NCBI RefSeq assembly: GCF_009296315.1
Contig: NZ_WHLY01000002.1
Span: forward strand, 5,864,501 to 5,928,500
DNA length: 64,000 bases
Source of the DNA: Salmonirosea aquatica
GTDB taxonomy: Bacteria; Bacteroidota; Bacteroidia; Cytophagales; Spirosomataceae
Reading direction: 5' to 3'
The notes under the pieces are model-generated. The model worked only from the letters and a program-made list of their open reading frames with translations. It did not search any database and had not been told where the DNA came from. The translations under genes and the position numbers were made by a program. Shown here piece by piece: positions 31,688 to 39,952 of the stretch. The stretch's first letter is position 1. Every line of letters begins with the position of its first letter.

Positions 31688-32232
31688 TCGATGGCGAAGC
31701 TGCCCTCGATGGTCTTCTGGATGTCATCCTCGACACTGCTGCCGATTTCCTTGAAGATCGGCTGGTTGGCCCGCGCGCGGATGATCTGCACCGATTGGTC
31801 GGTGAACAAAAACACATCGCGGCCCCGGGTATTCTGGCGCAGGTCGTTGAAGAAGCGCGTGTTGATGAAGAAGTGCTCGAAGTCGAACTCCGCCTTCTCG
31901 CTTACCTCGCCGGTTGGCTTGGGCGACACCTGCGTGCCCCGCGCCTTGGAGGTCATCACCTCGGTGGGCTTGCCCTTACGGCCCGAAATCGTCGGATTGC
32001 CGAAGAAGTGGACCGCACCCTTGAAGGCCATATCACGCAACACCTTGGCCACGTTGGTGGCGTCCACCGTTACAGACGAGCCGCCAAGCGAATAGCTGTC
32101 GCCGAACTTGACCGCATCGGGGTCGGTGAGTGCCAGGCCGACGTAGCGGCTGCGGACATTCTTGTGGTTGGAGTTGCTACGCAGCATCCTCATGCCGCCG
32201 CTGCACCCCAGTAAGTCTTTAAGATTTGACAT
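31585..32232 (-). CDS. Virion structural protein (tail-tube-like), frame-broken
   Basis: The 215-residue frame is sound up to SITGELEPYMG (near 31652). It then turns into a short unlikely tail (GWCSTIWTSAACATPSARLR). One extra G in the G4 run at 31648-31651 would join it to the Ig-like frame above, giving about 314 residues. Ig-like C-terminal domains on phage tail or capsid proteins are known to be added by programmed frameshifting. But the site here lacks a standard slippery heptamer, so a mutation or sequencing error is as likely. Confidence 0.55.
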   Translation of the reverse strand: MSNLKDLLGCSGGMRMLRSNSNHKNVRSRYVGLALTDPDAVKFGDSYSLGGSSVTVDATNVAKVLRDMAFKGAVHFFGNPTISGRKGKPTEVMTSKARGTQVSPKPTGEVSEKAEFDFEHFFINTRFFNDLRQNTRGRDVFLFTDQSVQIIRARANQPIFKEIGSSVEDDIQKTIEGSFAIEWNSITGELEPYMGWCSTIWTSAACATPSARLRA

Positions 32233-32236
32233 GATT

Positions 32237-32494
32237 CTACTGTTGTTTGGTTGATTGAACTTTGAAGCTGATGCGGTGCGTGGCGGGCAGGGGCTGCCCC
32301 CGTACCACCGTCAGCGGCGACTGCAATGGCGACTTACCCCAGGGCTGCTCGTTGATCTTTACGCTCAGGGTACCTTCCAGCCCTTCGGGCACTTCGAATG
32401 AAAGGCTGTCGCCGTTGAAGACTCCGGTGAATTTTACTTGCGCTTCGGCCCGCTTTTCTTCGGCCTGCCCGCCATCGGTTGTTTTTCTGGACAT
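32237..32494 (-). CDS. Small beta-rich virion-region protein
   Basis: The 85-residue product begins with a charged disordered segment (MSRKTTDGGQAEEKRAEAQV) and continues as a small beta domain (VFNGDSLSFEVPEGLEGTLS). Position among head genes suggests a decoration or head-completion protein. No family is recognised. Confidence 0.6.
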   Translation of the reverse strand: MSRKTTDGGQAEEKRAEAQVKFTGVFNGDSLSFEVPEGLEGTLSVKINEQPWGKSPLQSPLTVVRGQPLPATHRISFKVQSTKQQ

Positions 32495-32524
32495 GGGTAT
32501 CAGGATTAGTACTATATTTAATTT

Positions 32525-33496
32525 TCACACATATACATCGAAAACCTTCTGATCGGCCGTATCGGTCTTGATCCGCACCCGGGCGGTGTAGTTACCGGTG
32601 CCGGGCAGGATCAGCCCCCGCGACCAGAAGCCCGGCCGGTAGGTCTGCGCCTTCACCCATCCCCCCGACTGCTCGCCGGGTGGGATGGAGGCAAACGAGG
32701 AGATGCCGTCCACTGAGAACTCCACCTCCAAGTCCGCCTTGGCCCATAGCAGCAGCACCGGCCCCTGCGGCGTGTTCTGTGGATCGAAGTACACCAGGTC
32801 GATGGCGGAGGTCGGCGGCGTGGGGGCGGCCAGCAGGGACACATCGAAGCTCACCTCAGCGGTGTTGTCGGCGTCGGCCACGTCGGTTACCTGCACGCTG
32901 TAGGTGCCGTTGGCGGTATAACTCTTGGAATTGGCATTGTCCGGCGTGGCCCCGTCGAAGGAGTACAGCACGCCGTTGGGCGCGTCGATGACCTCCTTGA
33001 CCACCGCGATGGCCGTGGGCACGCCCGCCACGGCGGTATTCTGGATCTCGACGACGAACGAAAGGTTCTTCTGGTGGACGAGCGACTCGATATCCGTCTC
33101 GTAAGCCTGCGCGCGGTTGTAACATCCGTCCGGGTCGTAGGTGCTGGCGATCGGGGCATTGCCTTCGGCCAGGTACTCATCGTAGGGCACCCCGTCCACG
33201 GTAGCGGGCACCTTCCAGCCGGTGCGCTCGAGGATCCCCTCAGCCACGTTCACCGCCCCGTAGGTCTTTTCACCGAAAGCCCCTACATACGCGATGATCC
33301 GCTGCCCGGCCTCCAAAGGGGTGGCCAAGGTGATCGTGGCCTTACCCAGTGTGGTCGTACTTTGACCCAATAGCCCCTCCTCTTTGGCTACATCGTCGTA
33401 GAGCAGCACATTCGTACCGTTGGGCGCTTCGTCCACCAGTACGGTGACCTGCTCGCTCAAATCGTAAAACCCGCTCTCAATGATGGCCAGGCCCAT
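32525..33496 (-). CDS. Ig-like repeat protein, virion surface candidate
   Basis: The 323-residue protein looks like three to four small beta-sandwich units with typical linkers (NGTYSVQVTDVADADNTAEV near 200, GNYTARVRIKTDTADQKVFD at the end). It is the first gene of the head block after the terminator at 33685. A decoration, head-fibre or tail-surface role is likely. Confidence 0.6.
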   Translation of the reverse strand: MGLAIIESGFYDLSEQVTVLVDEAPNGTNVLLYDDVAKEEGLLGQSTTTLGKATITLATPLEAGQRIIAYVGAFGEKTYGAVNVAEGILERTGWKVPATVDGVPYDEYLAEGNAPIASTYDPDGCYNRAQAYETDIESLVHQKNLSFVVEIQNTAVAGVPTAIAVVKEVIDAPNGVLYSFDGATPDNANSKSYTANGTYSVQVTDVADADNTAEVSFDVSLLAAPTPPTSAIDLVYFDPQNTPQGPVLLLWAKADLEVEFSVDGISSFASIPPGEQSGGWVKAQTYRPGFWSRGLILPGTGNYTARVRIKTDTADQKVFDVYV

Positions 33497-33684
33497 GGGT
33501 GCTGTTTTTCTCAGGATTGTCCAGCAAAAAACGCAAGCCTGTTTCCGCTCTGCAATATAGCGCTGCCTGCTATTTTCAAGACACCTATCTAATGTATTGT
33601 AATACAGTAATATACGATGTATTATGTATTGGCCGGATTATTTTTCTCAGACGCGGGCGCTCTGCTTAGGGGAGTGGAAAAGAC
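33497..33684 (-). promoter_or_regulatory. Intergenic region with probable head-operon promoter
   Basis: This gap has no gene. On the minus strand a TTGAAAA and a TATATTGC spaced like -33/-7 elements lie at about 33550-33577, upstream of the gene starting at 33496. An AT-rich near-palindrome (ATTGTAATACAGTAATAT, about 33595-33612) could be an operator. The -7 match is imperfect. Confidence 0.4.
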
Positions 33685-33720
33685 AAAAAAAGCCCTTTCA
33701 CCACGGGGATGAAGGGGCTT
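33685..33720 (-). terminator. Intrinsic terminator of the tail operon
   Basis: On the minus strand AGCCCCTTCA pairs with TGAAAGGGCT (one mismatch), followed by seven T. It lies 20 bases after the stop at 33742 and separates the tail operon from the head genes. Confidence 0.8.
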
Positions 33721-33741
33721 GGAAAATCGAACGGCTTGTCC

Positions 33742-34179
33742 TCACAGCTGGCTCAGGTCGTCCAGGTTGCCCCGGCTGACCATCCGGCCCATGAGCATGG
33801 TGAGCAGCTGCTCGATTGGAGCCCCCAGCATGCCCCAGATGGCCAGCACCTCGGGCACGGCCCCTTCTGTACCCGGCTCCACCAGGGCAAAGGTCTGGTC
33901 TACCAGCTTGCTTGTGTCGCTGGTCACGTGGACAGGGTACTGCCCCGATGGATGGTACCTGCGGTAGGGCTCCCACTCGCCGTACTGGGTCCAGCCGTTG
34001 GGGCCAGGGGTGCCGTCTCCCAGCACCTCCTGCATGGGCGTGGCCGTGCGGTGGAACTGCTCGACGTGCATGGCCGCCACGATCTTGCGCGTGGCCAGGC
34101 TGACGGAGAATTCGGTGCATACGAATACGTCCTTGCGGAGCGGGTTTTCGCCGGGGATGTCGATTCGGATCGGTTGCAT
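33742..34179 (-). CDS. Tail-region protein, unknown
   Basis: The 145-residue product has a beta N-terminal half and a helical C-terminal half (LAIWGMLGAPIEQLLTMLMG). It is the last gene before the tail terminator. It could be a fibre chaperone or cap, but there is no sequence evidence. Confidence 0.65.
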   Translation of the reverse strand: MQPIRIDIPGENPLRKDVFVCTEFSVSLATRKIVAAMHVEQFHRTATPMQEVLGDGTPGPNGWTQYGEWEPYRRYHPSGQYPVHVTSDTSKLVDQTFALVEPGTEGAVPEVLAIWGMLGAPIEQLLTMLMGRMVSRGNLDDLSQL

Positions 34180-34180
34180 A

Positions 34181-34597
34181 TTACAGGGCGGTTAGTGCTA
34201 TTTTCTTGATCGTGGAAGCGCCGGTCTTGATGTAGAAGTAGTTGTCGTCGTAGCAGGTGGCACCCAGCTCCATGGTCGTGTCGGTTCCGGCTACGGGCGT
34301 GTATCGGCGAAGGATCAGCCGCCGCTTGAAGCGCACGGGCGTATCGTCGGCGGTGAGAATGCTGTTCTGCCCGTCGTCGGCACTCGTTGCATCGGCATCG
34401 TCGCGGTAGAAGATGCCCACCTTGCCGCTGTCGGTGACCAGCACGGCCTTGGCCAGTAGGTAGCGCGTGTTCCGCAGTTCGTCTATCGTAAACTGTGGCA
34501 GAAACAGCATCCTAAGCCGGGCGTAGTCCAGCAGCCTGCGCCAGATCTGCCCCCAATTGGGCACCTGCTCGGGTTTGGTTCCGGTTGTTAAACCCAT
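34181..34597 (-). CDS. Tail-region protein, unknown
   Basis: The 138-residue product starts with a helical Trp/Arg segment (NWGQIWRRLLDYARLRMLFL) and continues as a beta domain with aromatic strands. It directly follows the fibre gene, where accessory fibre tips are common. Confidence 0.65.
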   Translation of the reverse strand: MGLTTGTKPEQVPNWGQIWRRLLDYARLRMLFLPQFTIDELRNTRYLLAKAVLVTDSGKVGIFYRDDADATSADDGQNSILTADDTPVRFKRRLILRRYTPVAGTDTTMELGATCYDDNYFYIKTGASTIKKIALTAL

Positions 34598-34609
34598 AAT
34601 CTTGTTGGT

Positions 34610-36634
34610 TTATATTCGTGAAAGGGCTACGAGTTGCGAGTCTGTGATGCCTGGGCCATAAGTGGTAATCTCCCGTAGATATTTCCCCTGTACGGGAATG
34701 CCGGAAAAGCTGCCGTACCAGCCCGCTGTCGTATTGGTGCCCAGGTCATTGTGGCTGGTGGATACCACCGCCCCACCGTTCATGCTGGCTGCGAAGGCTC
34801 CCTTCTTAAAGCGAGCTGCAACCTTCAATATCCCTGTTCCTGGAAAGCTGCCCAGGACGTAATCGCCCGACAGCGCGTTGCTGCGGACCAGGATCACGAT
34901 AGTGCTATTGGCAGACCGCCTTATCGAGTACACGCTGTTAGGTGCGCCGGTGGTGTTGTATAAGAAGTCTTCCACCCCTCCCGCTTCCAGCATATCGCAT
35001 TCGATCACCTGTGTCCATTCTCGCTTGTCGTAGACGCTCTCGAAGGCACGGCCCAGCATGTAGACCGAGGCGTTGCCACGCGAAGCAGGCACGTCGGCTG
35101 TCGGAATGTGGGGTGTGCGCAATGTTTTTTTTTCCAGCCCCGGCATTTTCGCTATTATGGCGGCAGCCGGATTACTTCCTGCCTTAACAATACAGTATCG
35201 CAACCCGCCTGTGTTGTCCGATCCGAGTGTCACCTTGACCGAAACTGTCTGGTACTCTTCCGCCAGGACGATACTAACGGAAGACTGTATGTATGTGCCA
35301 CCTACCCGACGAAGTTGCAGTACCACTTCCTTTCCAATATCGGCTATCGAGCCCGCTTTCAGCACAATCGAGCCCGTCCAGGTTTCGCCAGCAGCGGGAA
35401 TTGCGCTCGTCTGGGAAAATAGTATGTCCGCCTGTGTGTTATCGAGCGTAATGAGGTAGCCATCGGCCTGTTGGGCGACCGCCCCCGCCCCTGTTACTAC
35501 CCAGGGTGATACACTAAGATTGCCGGATCGAAGCAACACATTCTCGGAACTCGGCCATACGGGCAGACCCAGGCATTTTCCTGTTAAGGCGTCGTAGTGC
35601 AATGCCCTGGCCGCCTGTGGAGCCGAACGGAGTATCCCGCGTCGGTCGCAGGTGGTCAGGTTGCCCGTAAAGGCCAATTCCAGACGCGGGTCCAGTTCGC
35701 CGCTGTCGCAATGCCACGAAGACAAGGGCGGCACGGTCGGCCAATCGGTCGAGCCATTGAAGACGATCGCTGCGGCCTGATTGGTCAGGTTGTTGACTTC
35801 CACCCGCTTGGCCTCGATTTGGGTGGCCGTGCCGTTGATGCTGTTCTGGGTGTCGCCGATCAGGGCCGCCGTCAGGTTCACCGCCTCCTGCAAAGCCACC
35901 AGGAACTGCCGGGTGAGCTCCACGGCCTGGGCATCGGCGTCTACCTCGCTGGCGGTGGCGTTCAGGGCGGTTTGCAGGTTGACCAGGAACTGCCGGGTCA
36001 GCTCCACGGCTTGGGCATCGGCGTCCACCTCGCCGGCGGTCACCACCAGCGCGTCGCGCAGCTGCACCAGGAACTGCCGGGTGAGCTCGACGGCTATGGC
36101 GTCGGCATCCACTTCGGCGGCGGTGGCGTTCAGGGCGGTTTGCAGGTTGACCAGGAACTGCCGGGTCAGCTCCACGGCTTGGGCATCGGCGTCCACCTCG
36201 CCGGCGGTCACCACCAGCGCGTCGCGCAGCTGCACCAGGAACTGCCGGGTGAGCTCGACGGCTATGGCGTCGGCATCCACTTCGGCGGCCTTGGCCAGCA
36301 CGTCGGCGAAGTAGGCCGGGATGGTCTGGGAGGTGCCGTCGTTGTAGTGCAGCACCAGGTTGGCGTCCGGGTCCTGGGCCACGCTCAGCAGCCCGCGCGG
36401 GGCGAAGTCCGTCGCGTCGGCGAGGGTGTCGGTCAGCCCGGCCGGCCCCAAAAAGCCCGTGGCGGGCACGGGGGCCACGCCCCCGGTCCAGCCCGTGATG
36501 CGCACCAGACGGCGCGCCCCATCATTCAGGGAGAGAAACACCGGCGTCCAGCCCTTGGGCCCGCGGGGGCCGGTGGGCGTGGCGGGCACTTGCACCGTCC
36601 CCACGGTTTGCACCTCAATTTTCCGTATACTCAT
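34610..36634 (-). CDS. Tail fibre with tandem helical repeats
   Basis: The 674-residue protein starts with a beta segment and a short collagen-like GPRGPKG. About residues 115-250 hold five repeats of some 28-29 residues (consensus EVDADAQAVELTRQFLVNLQ then xALNATA), alternating two subtypes. A triple coiled-coil shaft is likely. The C-terminal 350 residues form a lectin-like beta region with SGNLSVSPW-type motifs, a probable receptor-binding part. It overlaps the next upstream gene by 4 bases. Confidence 0.75.
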   Translation of the reverse strand: MSIRKIEVQTVGTVQVPATPTGPRGPKGWTPVFLSLNDGARRLVRITGWTGGVAPVPATGFLGPAGLTDTLADATDFAPRGLLSVAQDPDANLVLHYNDGTSQTIPAYFADVLAKAAEVDADAIAVELTRQFLVQLRDALVVTAGEVDADAQAVELTRQFLVNLQTALNATAAEVDADAIAVELTRQFLVQLRDALVVTAGEVDADAQAVELTRQFLVNLQTALNATASEVDADAQAVELTRQFLVALQEAVNLTAALIGDTQNSINGTATQIEAKRVEVNNLTNQAAAIVFNGSTDWPTVPPLSSWHCDSGELDPRLELAFTGNLTTCDRRGILRSAPQAARALHYDALTGKCLGLPVWPSSENVLLRSGNLSVSPWVVTGAGAVAQQADGYLITLDNTQADILFSQTSAIPAAGETWTGSIVLKAGSIADIGKEVVLQLRRVGGTYIQSSVSIVLAEEYQTVSVKVTLGSDNTGGLRYCIVKAGSNPAAAIIAKMPGLEKKTLRTPHIPTADVPASRGNASVYMLGRAFESVYDKREWTQVIECDMLEAGGVEDFLYNTTGAPNSVYSIRRSANSTIVILVRSNALSGDYVLGSFPGTGILKVAARFKKGAFAASMNGGAVVSTSHNDLGTNTTAGWYGSFSGIPVQGKYLREITTYGPGITDSQLVALSRI
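35880..36290. repeat. Tandem repeat inside the fibre gene
   Basis: The DNA repeats with a basic unit of 84-90 bases. A larger unit of about 174 bases occurs twice almost without change (about 35970-36145 and 36145-36290). Near identity suggests recent duplication or ongoing recombination, which would change shaft length. Confidence 0.75.
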
Positions 36635-36951
36635 CGCGTCACGCGGTTGGTTATTCTGAATCTGCCGCCGAACAGCGTGTGCTCGCGGCCCTCGGGGTCG
36701 GTCACCACTACATCGTACTCGTAGCTGCCCGGCGCGATGCGCATGGCTTCGGCCTCCTTACTGAGGGTGATGTGCTGGCCGTCGATGTCGATGTCCAGTT
36801 CCAGCACCACGCGGAAGTCGCCGGCGTAGGACCGCACCTGGGCGCGGGCCGTGCAGCCTGCCAGGTCGAAGGCCTCACCGATCTCGACGCACAGCTCGAA
36901 GCTGTCGCCGCGCACGATGCCCAGCAGGTCTATTTTCGTCGTGTACACCAT
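36631..36951 (-). CDS. Baseplate protein, BppU-like N-terminal fold
   Basis: From the ATG at 36951 (MVYTTKIDLLGIVRGDSFEL) the product is 106 residues. The pattern strand, R-G-D-S-F strand, then ITLSKEAEAMRIAPGSYEYD, then GGRFRITNRVTR fits the Ig-like N-terminal domain of BppU-type baseplate/fibre proteins. It overlaps the fibre start by 4 bases and probably docks it. Confidence 0.65.
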   Translation of the reverse strand: MVYTTKIDLLGIVRGDSFELCVEIGEAFDLAGCTARAQVRSYAGDFRVVLELDIDIDGQHITLSKEAEAMRIAPGSYEYDVVVTDPEGREHTLFGGRFRITNRVTR

Positions 36952-36955
36952 CGTC

Positions 36956-37396
36956 TCAGTCTTTTGATTCCCACACATCCACCGGCTTGCGGTAGCGCCG
37001 GAAGGCCCTCTCCCCGAAGCGCGACACCATGAAATAGGCCAGCCTAGCCTCCCAGCGGGGCATGCCCAGCAAAATCAGGTGTTCGTAAAAAGCCGAGTCG
37101 GCCATACGCCGGGCCTCATTGAAGAAGCTCCCGTTGCCGATCACGCCCACCTGGTTGATGTAGCAGTCGTCGTGCACGACGGCGGCCGGAAACCCGATGC
37201 CGTGCGGCGGCACCAGCGGCCAGAACACCTGCGGCACCGACAGCCCGTCGGTCACGAAACCGGCCGGCACCACGCGGCGGCCCACCAGCGGGTGGAAGTA
37301 GGCAAAGTCCTCGGTGGTGATGAACTGGTCGGTCTTCCTGGGATTGCCCTCCCCCGGCCGCGTCTTGCGGATGTTGATCTGGGGCCACTGGGTCAT
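36956..37396 (-). CDS. DUF1353-domain protein
   Basis: From the ATG at 37396 the product is 146 residues with VPAGFVTDGLSVPQVFWPLV, then AAVVHDDCYI and ARRMADSAFYEHLILLG. This is the signature of DUF1353 (G-F-x-T-D-x-x-S-V-P, then H-D). The conserved His and Asp suggest an enzyme, but its reaction is not established. It is often found near phage tail or lysis genes. Confidence 0.75.
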   Translation of the reverse strand: MTQWPQINIRKTRPGEGNPRKTDQFITTEDFAYFHPLVGRRVVPAGFVTDGLSVPQVFWPLVPPHGIGFPAAVVHDDCYINQVGVIGNGSFFNEARRMADSAFYEHLILLGMPRWEARLAYFMVSRFGERAFRRYRKPVDVWESKD

Positions 37397-37635
37397 AGGT
37401 AGCGGCCCTGGGTTACGCCGTTGGCCACGCCCTGCGCCACGAAGGGCAGCAGCAGAGGCCAGGCCTGGGTGAAAATGGCCTGGAACTGCGGGAATACCGT
37501 CGTGCCATTGGCTGGTCCGTCCACCAGCTCGCCGGCCGCATTGACGAATGATTCGTCGGTGGCCCGCAGGATCACCTCCCGCGGTTCGGTGCGCCGCATT
37601 GCGTTTCTCATAAGTGTTTTCTTGTAGTACGCCAT
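37393..37635 (-). CDS. Small protein, tail cluster
   Basis: This 80-residue protein has a basic N-terminus and a hydrophobic C-terminal helix (IFTQAWPLLLPFVAQGVANG), perhaps membrane-associated. It overlaps the DUF1353 gene by ATGA. An internal ATG (about 37611) is an alternative start. Confidence 0.6.
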   Translation of the reverse strand: MAYYKKTLMRNAMRRTEPREVILRATDESFVNAAGELVDGPANGTTVFPQFQAIFTQAWPLLLPFVAQGVANGVTQGRYL

Positions 37636-37643
37636 TGTTCATA

Positions 37644-39827
37644 TTACTTGATCCTCCACCAATATCCTCCCAGATACTCGAATTTCAGTATATAGCCCTG
37701 GTACTGTACAGTCGGAAACTCAATGGTCCCCGGTGAATTATAGGCGTTACCCAGTGTAAAGGTTGCCGTTACGCCAGGCCCTGAGGTATTCCATATACCT
37801 ATACTGAAAGTATCGCCTTCTTTGGGAGTACCGGCCGGATTGGCAATCGTGGTGCTGGTCGTGGCATCGTAGGCCGCCCGTATGTTCTTTCCAACCGAAG
37901 GAGTGATTGTGGGCGGATTGGTCAATTGTTGGATTGCCGGGGTAGGCTTCAGTACGTCTTCCAGAAACCACGTTCCGGCTAGTTTATGATATACAAACGT
38001 ATAGGTCTGATGTGAATACAGCAGATTGTCCAATTGTCTGGAGTTCGTCCCCCCAAGCCAATATTCACCAGCAAAATTCAATGTCCCCACCCCACCCACA
38101 TTCCTGGCTATGAAGGTGATTCGCTCTCCGCTTTGAGGTGTCCACGTCGGAAGATTAATCGTTGTAGGTGAAGCCACGTCGGCATCATAGCTGAGCAGGA
38201 TTATGCGCTGTCCCCCGCTCGGAGTGACCGATGTAGGATTGAGTTGATTCAATGGCTCTACCAGAGGCGGAGAAATTATACTTCTTCCTTCATTATCGGT
38301 ATACTCTCGTAGAAAATGATAATCCGCATCATCGATTATCTTCCCATCGGCAAGATTGCCAACATTTATCCTTAATAGCGATAGTCCGCTTTGATAGTTA
38401 ACGAATCCAGACTGAAACCGAAGGAAGCGGTAGTTGGGATTGGTGGAATCCGACTGTACGATCCAGGGCTGCTCGATGATTACATTCTTAAGTAGTGAGT
38501 TGGTATTGTGGGTAGCAAGGATGGCTGTCGTAGCGCTTTCATCGGGATTATTGATGAAACGGCACATCGAGATCTGCATATTGATCACCCTGCCCAGCAC
38601 CAGCATGGGAATATCATGATATACGTTACCGATTTCATAGCTTTCCAGGTTGACCGGGCCACTCGTTATCGCCCGGTCCGAGAAAACCATGTTACTGTCT
38701 ACGCTTGCAACACAGGCCCCGTACTTCAGGTGAACCTGTTGTAGTCCCTCGAGATACATTCCTTTCACGCATCCGATCGTCAGGACGCCATCGGCGACAC
38801 CCTCCGCCCAGGGTACCGTACCAGCGGTTGAGGCCCGGACATTCATGCCCCATCCTCCACAGTAGCGGATATACATGTTCTCAAGGGTAAGGAATTCATT
38901 GGTGGCAAGGTCTCCTGATCCGTTGGCGAAAATCCTGATACCGTCACCCTTCAATTCATTGATGTCTACGTTCCTGACCTTGGTGTGGTAGGTTGCATTG
39001 AGTTCTATTCCGTGGATAATGGAATTGTCGCCAGGACTGCGGTTGATTGAAAAATTCGATATCAGGGAACCTGTGACATGATAGATGGCCCCCGTACCCC
39101 GCCCATCCATTTTAAGGGCTGGTCCGGTGAAGCCAACCGGAACGATCTTGGTCATCTCTGTACCGTATCCATTCAACACCAGTCCCTGGGTCCAGTTTTC
39201 GGTCCCAGTCACGTATACGAGCCCTTTGGTAATCTTGTACGTAGCCTTTTTGAGCTGGATGGGCAGTCCATACAGTTTCGCCCAGTTCAATGCCCTCTGT
39301 AATGGAGTTGCATCGTCTGCCGTGCCGTTACCTATCGCCCCCCAGAATTCAGCCTCCAGATGGTTGGTTATTCGGACATACCGAATATTGCCATACCGTA
39401 TAACCATTGCCGAATCATCGTTCATGGCATTGGTCACGTCCTTCCGGAAAGTATAGCCCTGCTTATCGTAGAGGATTACAATTTCCGGAGTGCCCACCAG
39501 CCCCAGCCGCAAAGCGGCAGAAGTCGCATGGGGCACCCTGCTCCTGGCCACACTGCCCACCGTAGCCGTGTCGGCCTTCAGGCCCAGTGCGGTGGTCATG
39601 GCCTGGGCACTGGCCCGCGTCAGCGCCAGGCTGTCGGTACGGGCGGCGTAGTCGGTCATTTTGCCGAGCACTTCCCGCAGCTTCACCGCCGAGATCTGCT
39701 TGGTGCCGTTGGTGGGTACATTGAGGTTGATCTTCTGGCGAATCTGGCTCTCGGTCACCTGCCCGAAGGCGGGGAGCATCGAAACCAGAAGCAGCACAGA
39801 GAGGAGTTGGTGCCTGATGGGTCTCAT
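37644..39827 (-). CDS. Tail-spike-like beta-helix protein with signal peptide
   Basis: The ATG at 39827 gives 727 residues beginning MRPIRHQLLSVLLLVSMLPA then FGQ, a clear Sec signal. A coiled segment follows, then EFWGAIGNGTADDATPLQRA, the entry motif of pectate-lyase-like beta helices used by phage spikes, and about 350 residues of short strand repeats. The C-terminus is beta-rich. A depolymerase or receptor role is likely. A signal peptide on such a protein is unexpected. The open frame extends upstream to 39926, but that part looks non-coding. Confidence 0.7.
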   Translation of the reverse strand: MRPIRHQLLSVLLLVSMLPAFGQVTESQIRQKINLNVPTNGTKQISAVKLREVLGKMTDYAARTDSLALTRASAQAMTTALGLKADTATVGSVARSRVPHATSAALRLGLVGTPEIVILYDKQGYTFRKDVTNAMNDDSAMVIRYGNIRYVRITNHLEAEFWGAIGNGTADDATPLQRALNWAKLYGLPIQLKKATYKITKGLVYVTGTENWTQGLVLNGYGTEMTKIVPVGFTGPALKMDGRGTGAIYHVTGSLISNFSINRSPGDNSIIHGIELNATYHTKVRNVDINELKGDGIRIFANGSGDLATNEFLTLENMYIRYCGGWGMNVRASTAGTVPWAEGVADGVLTIGCVKGMYLEGLQQVHLKYGACVASVDSNMVFSDRAITSGPVNLESYEIGNVYHDIPMLVLGRVINMQISMCRFINNPDESATTAILATHNTNSLLKNVIIEQPWIVQSDSTNPNYRFLRFQSGFVNYQSGLSLLRINVGNLADGKIIDDADYHFLREYTDNEGRSIISPPLVEPLNQLNPTSVTPSGGQRIILLSYDADVASPTTINLPTWTPQSGERITFIARNVGGVGTLNFAGEYWLGGTNSRQLDNLLYSHQTYTFVYHKLAGTWFLEDVLKPTPAIQQLTNPPTITPSVGKNIRAAYDATTSTTIANPAGTPKEGDTFSIGIWNTSGPGVTATFTLGNAYNSPGTIEFPTVQYQGYILKFEYLGGYWWRIK

Positions 39828-39952
39828 GGATTTTGGTTGAGGATGGATGAACGAAAGTATTCTATTGTAGCGATGGTAGTCAATACGCCACCCTACCCTA
39901 TTTTCATGATCACGCGTAACTAGCAATATTCCAGCTAATTAGACCTAAACGC

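Noticed and set aside
33595-33612. AT-rich near-palindrome as an attachment site
   Set aside because: It lies far from the integrase and no second copy was found, so an att call is not supported.
35880-36290. CRISPR-like array
   Set aside because: Repeats are contiguous, in frame and inside a fibre gene, with no unique spacers. No cas genes are present.
35597-36724. Long plus-strand open frame (about 375 codons) opposite the fibre gene
   Set aside because: It mirrors the tandem repeat and the GC-rich codons of the fibre gene on the minus strand. Its product is a repetitive His/Gln/Gly mix without domain character.
34610-39827. Diversity-generating retroelement near fibre and spike genes
   Set aside because: No reverse transcriptase gene, no Avd-like gene and no template/variable repeat pair was seen in the window.
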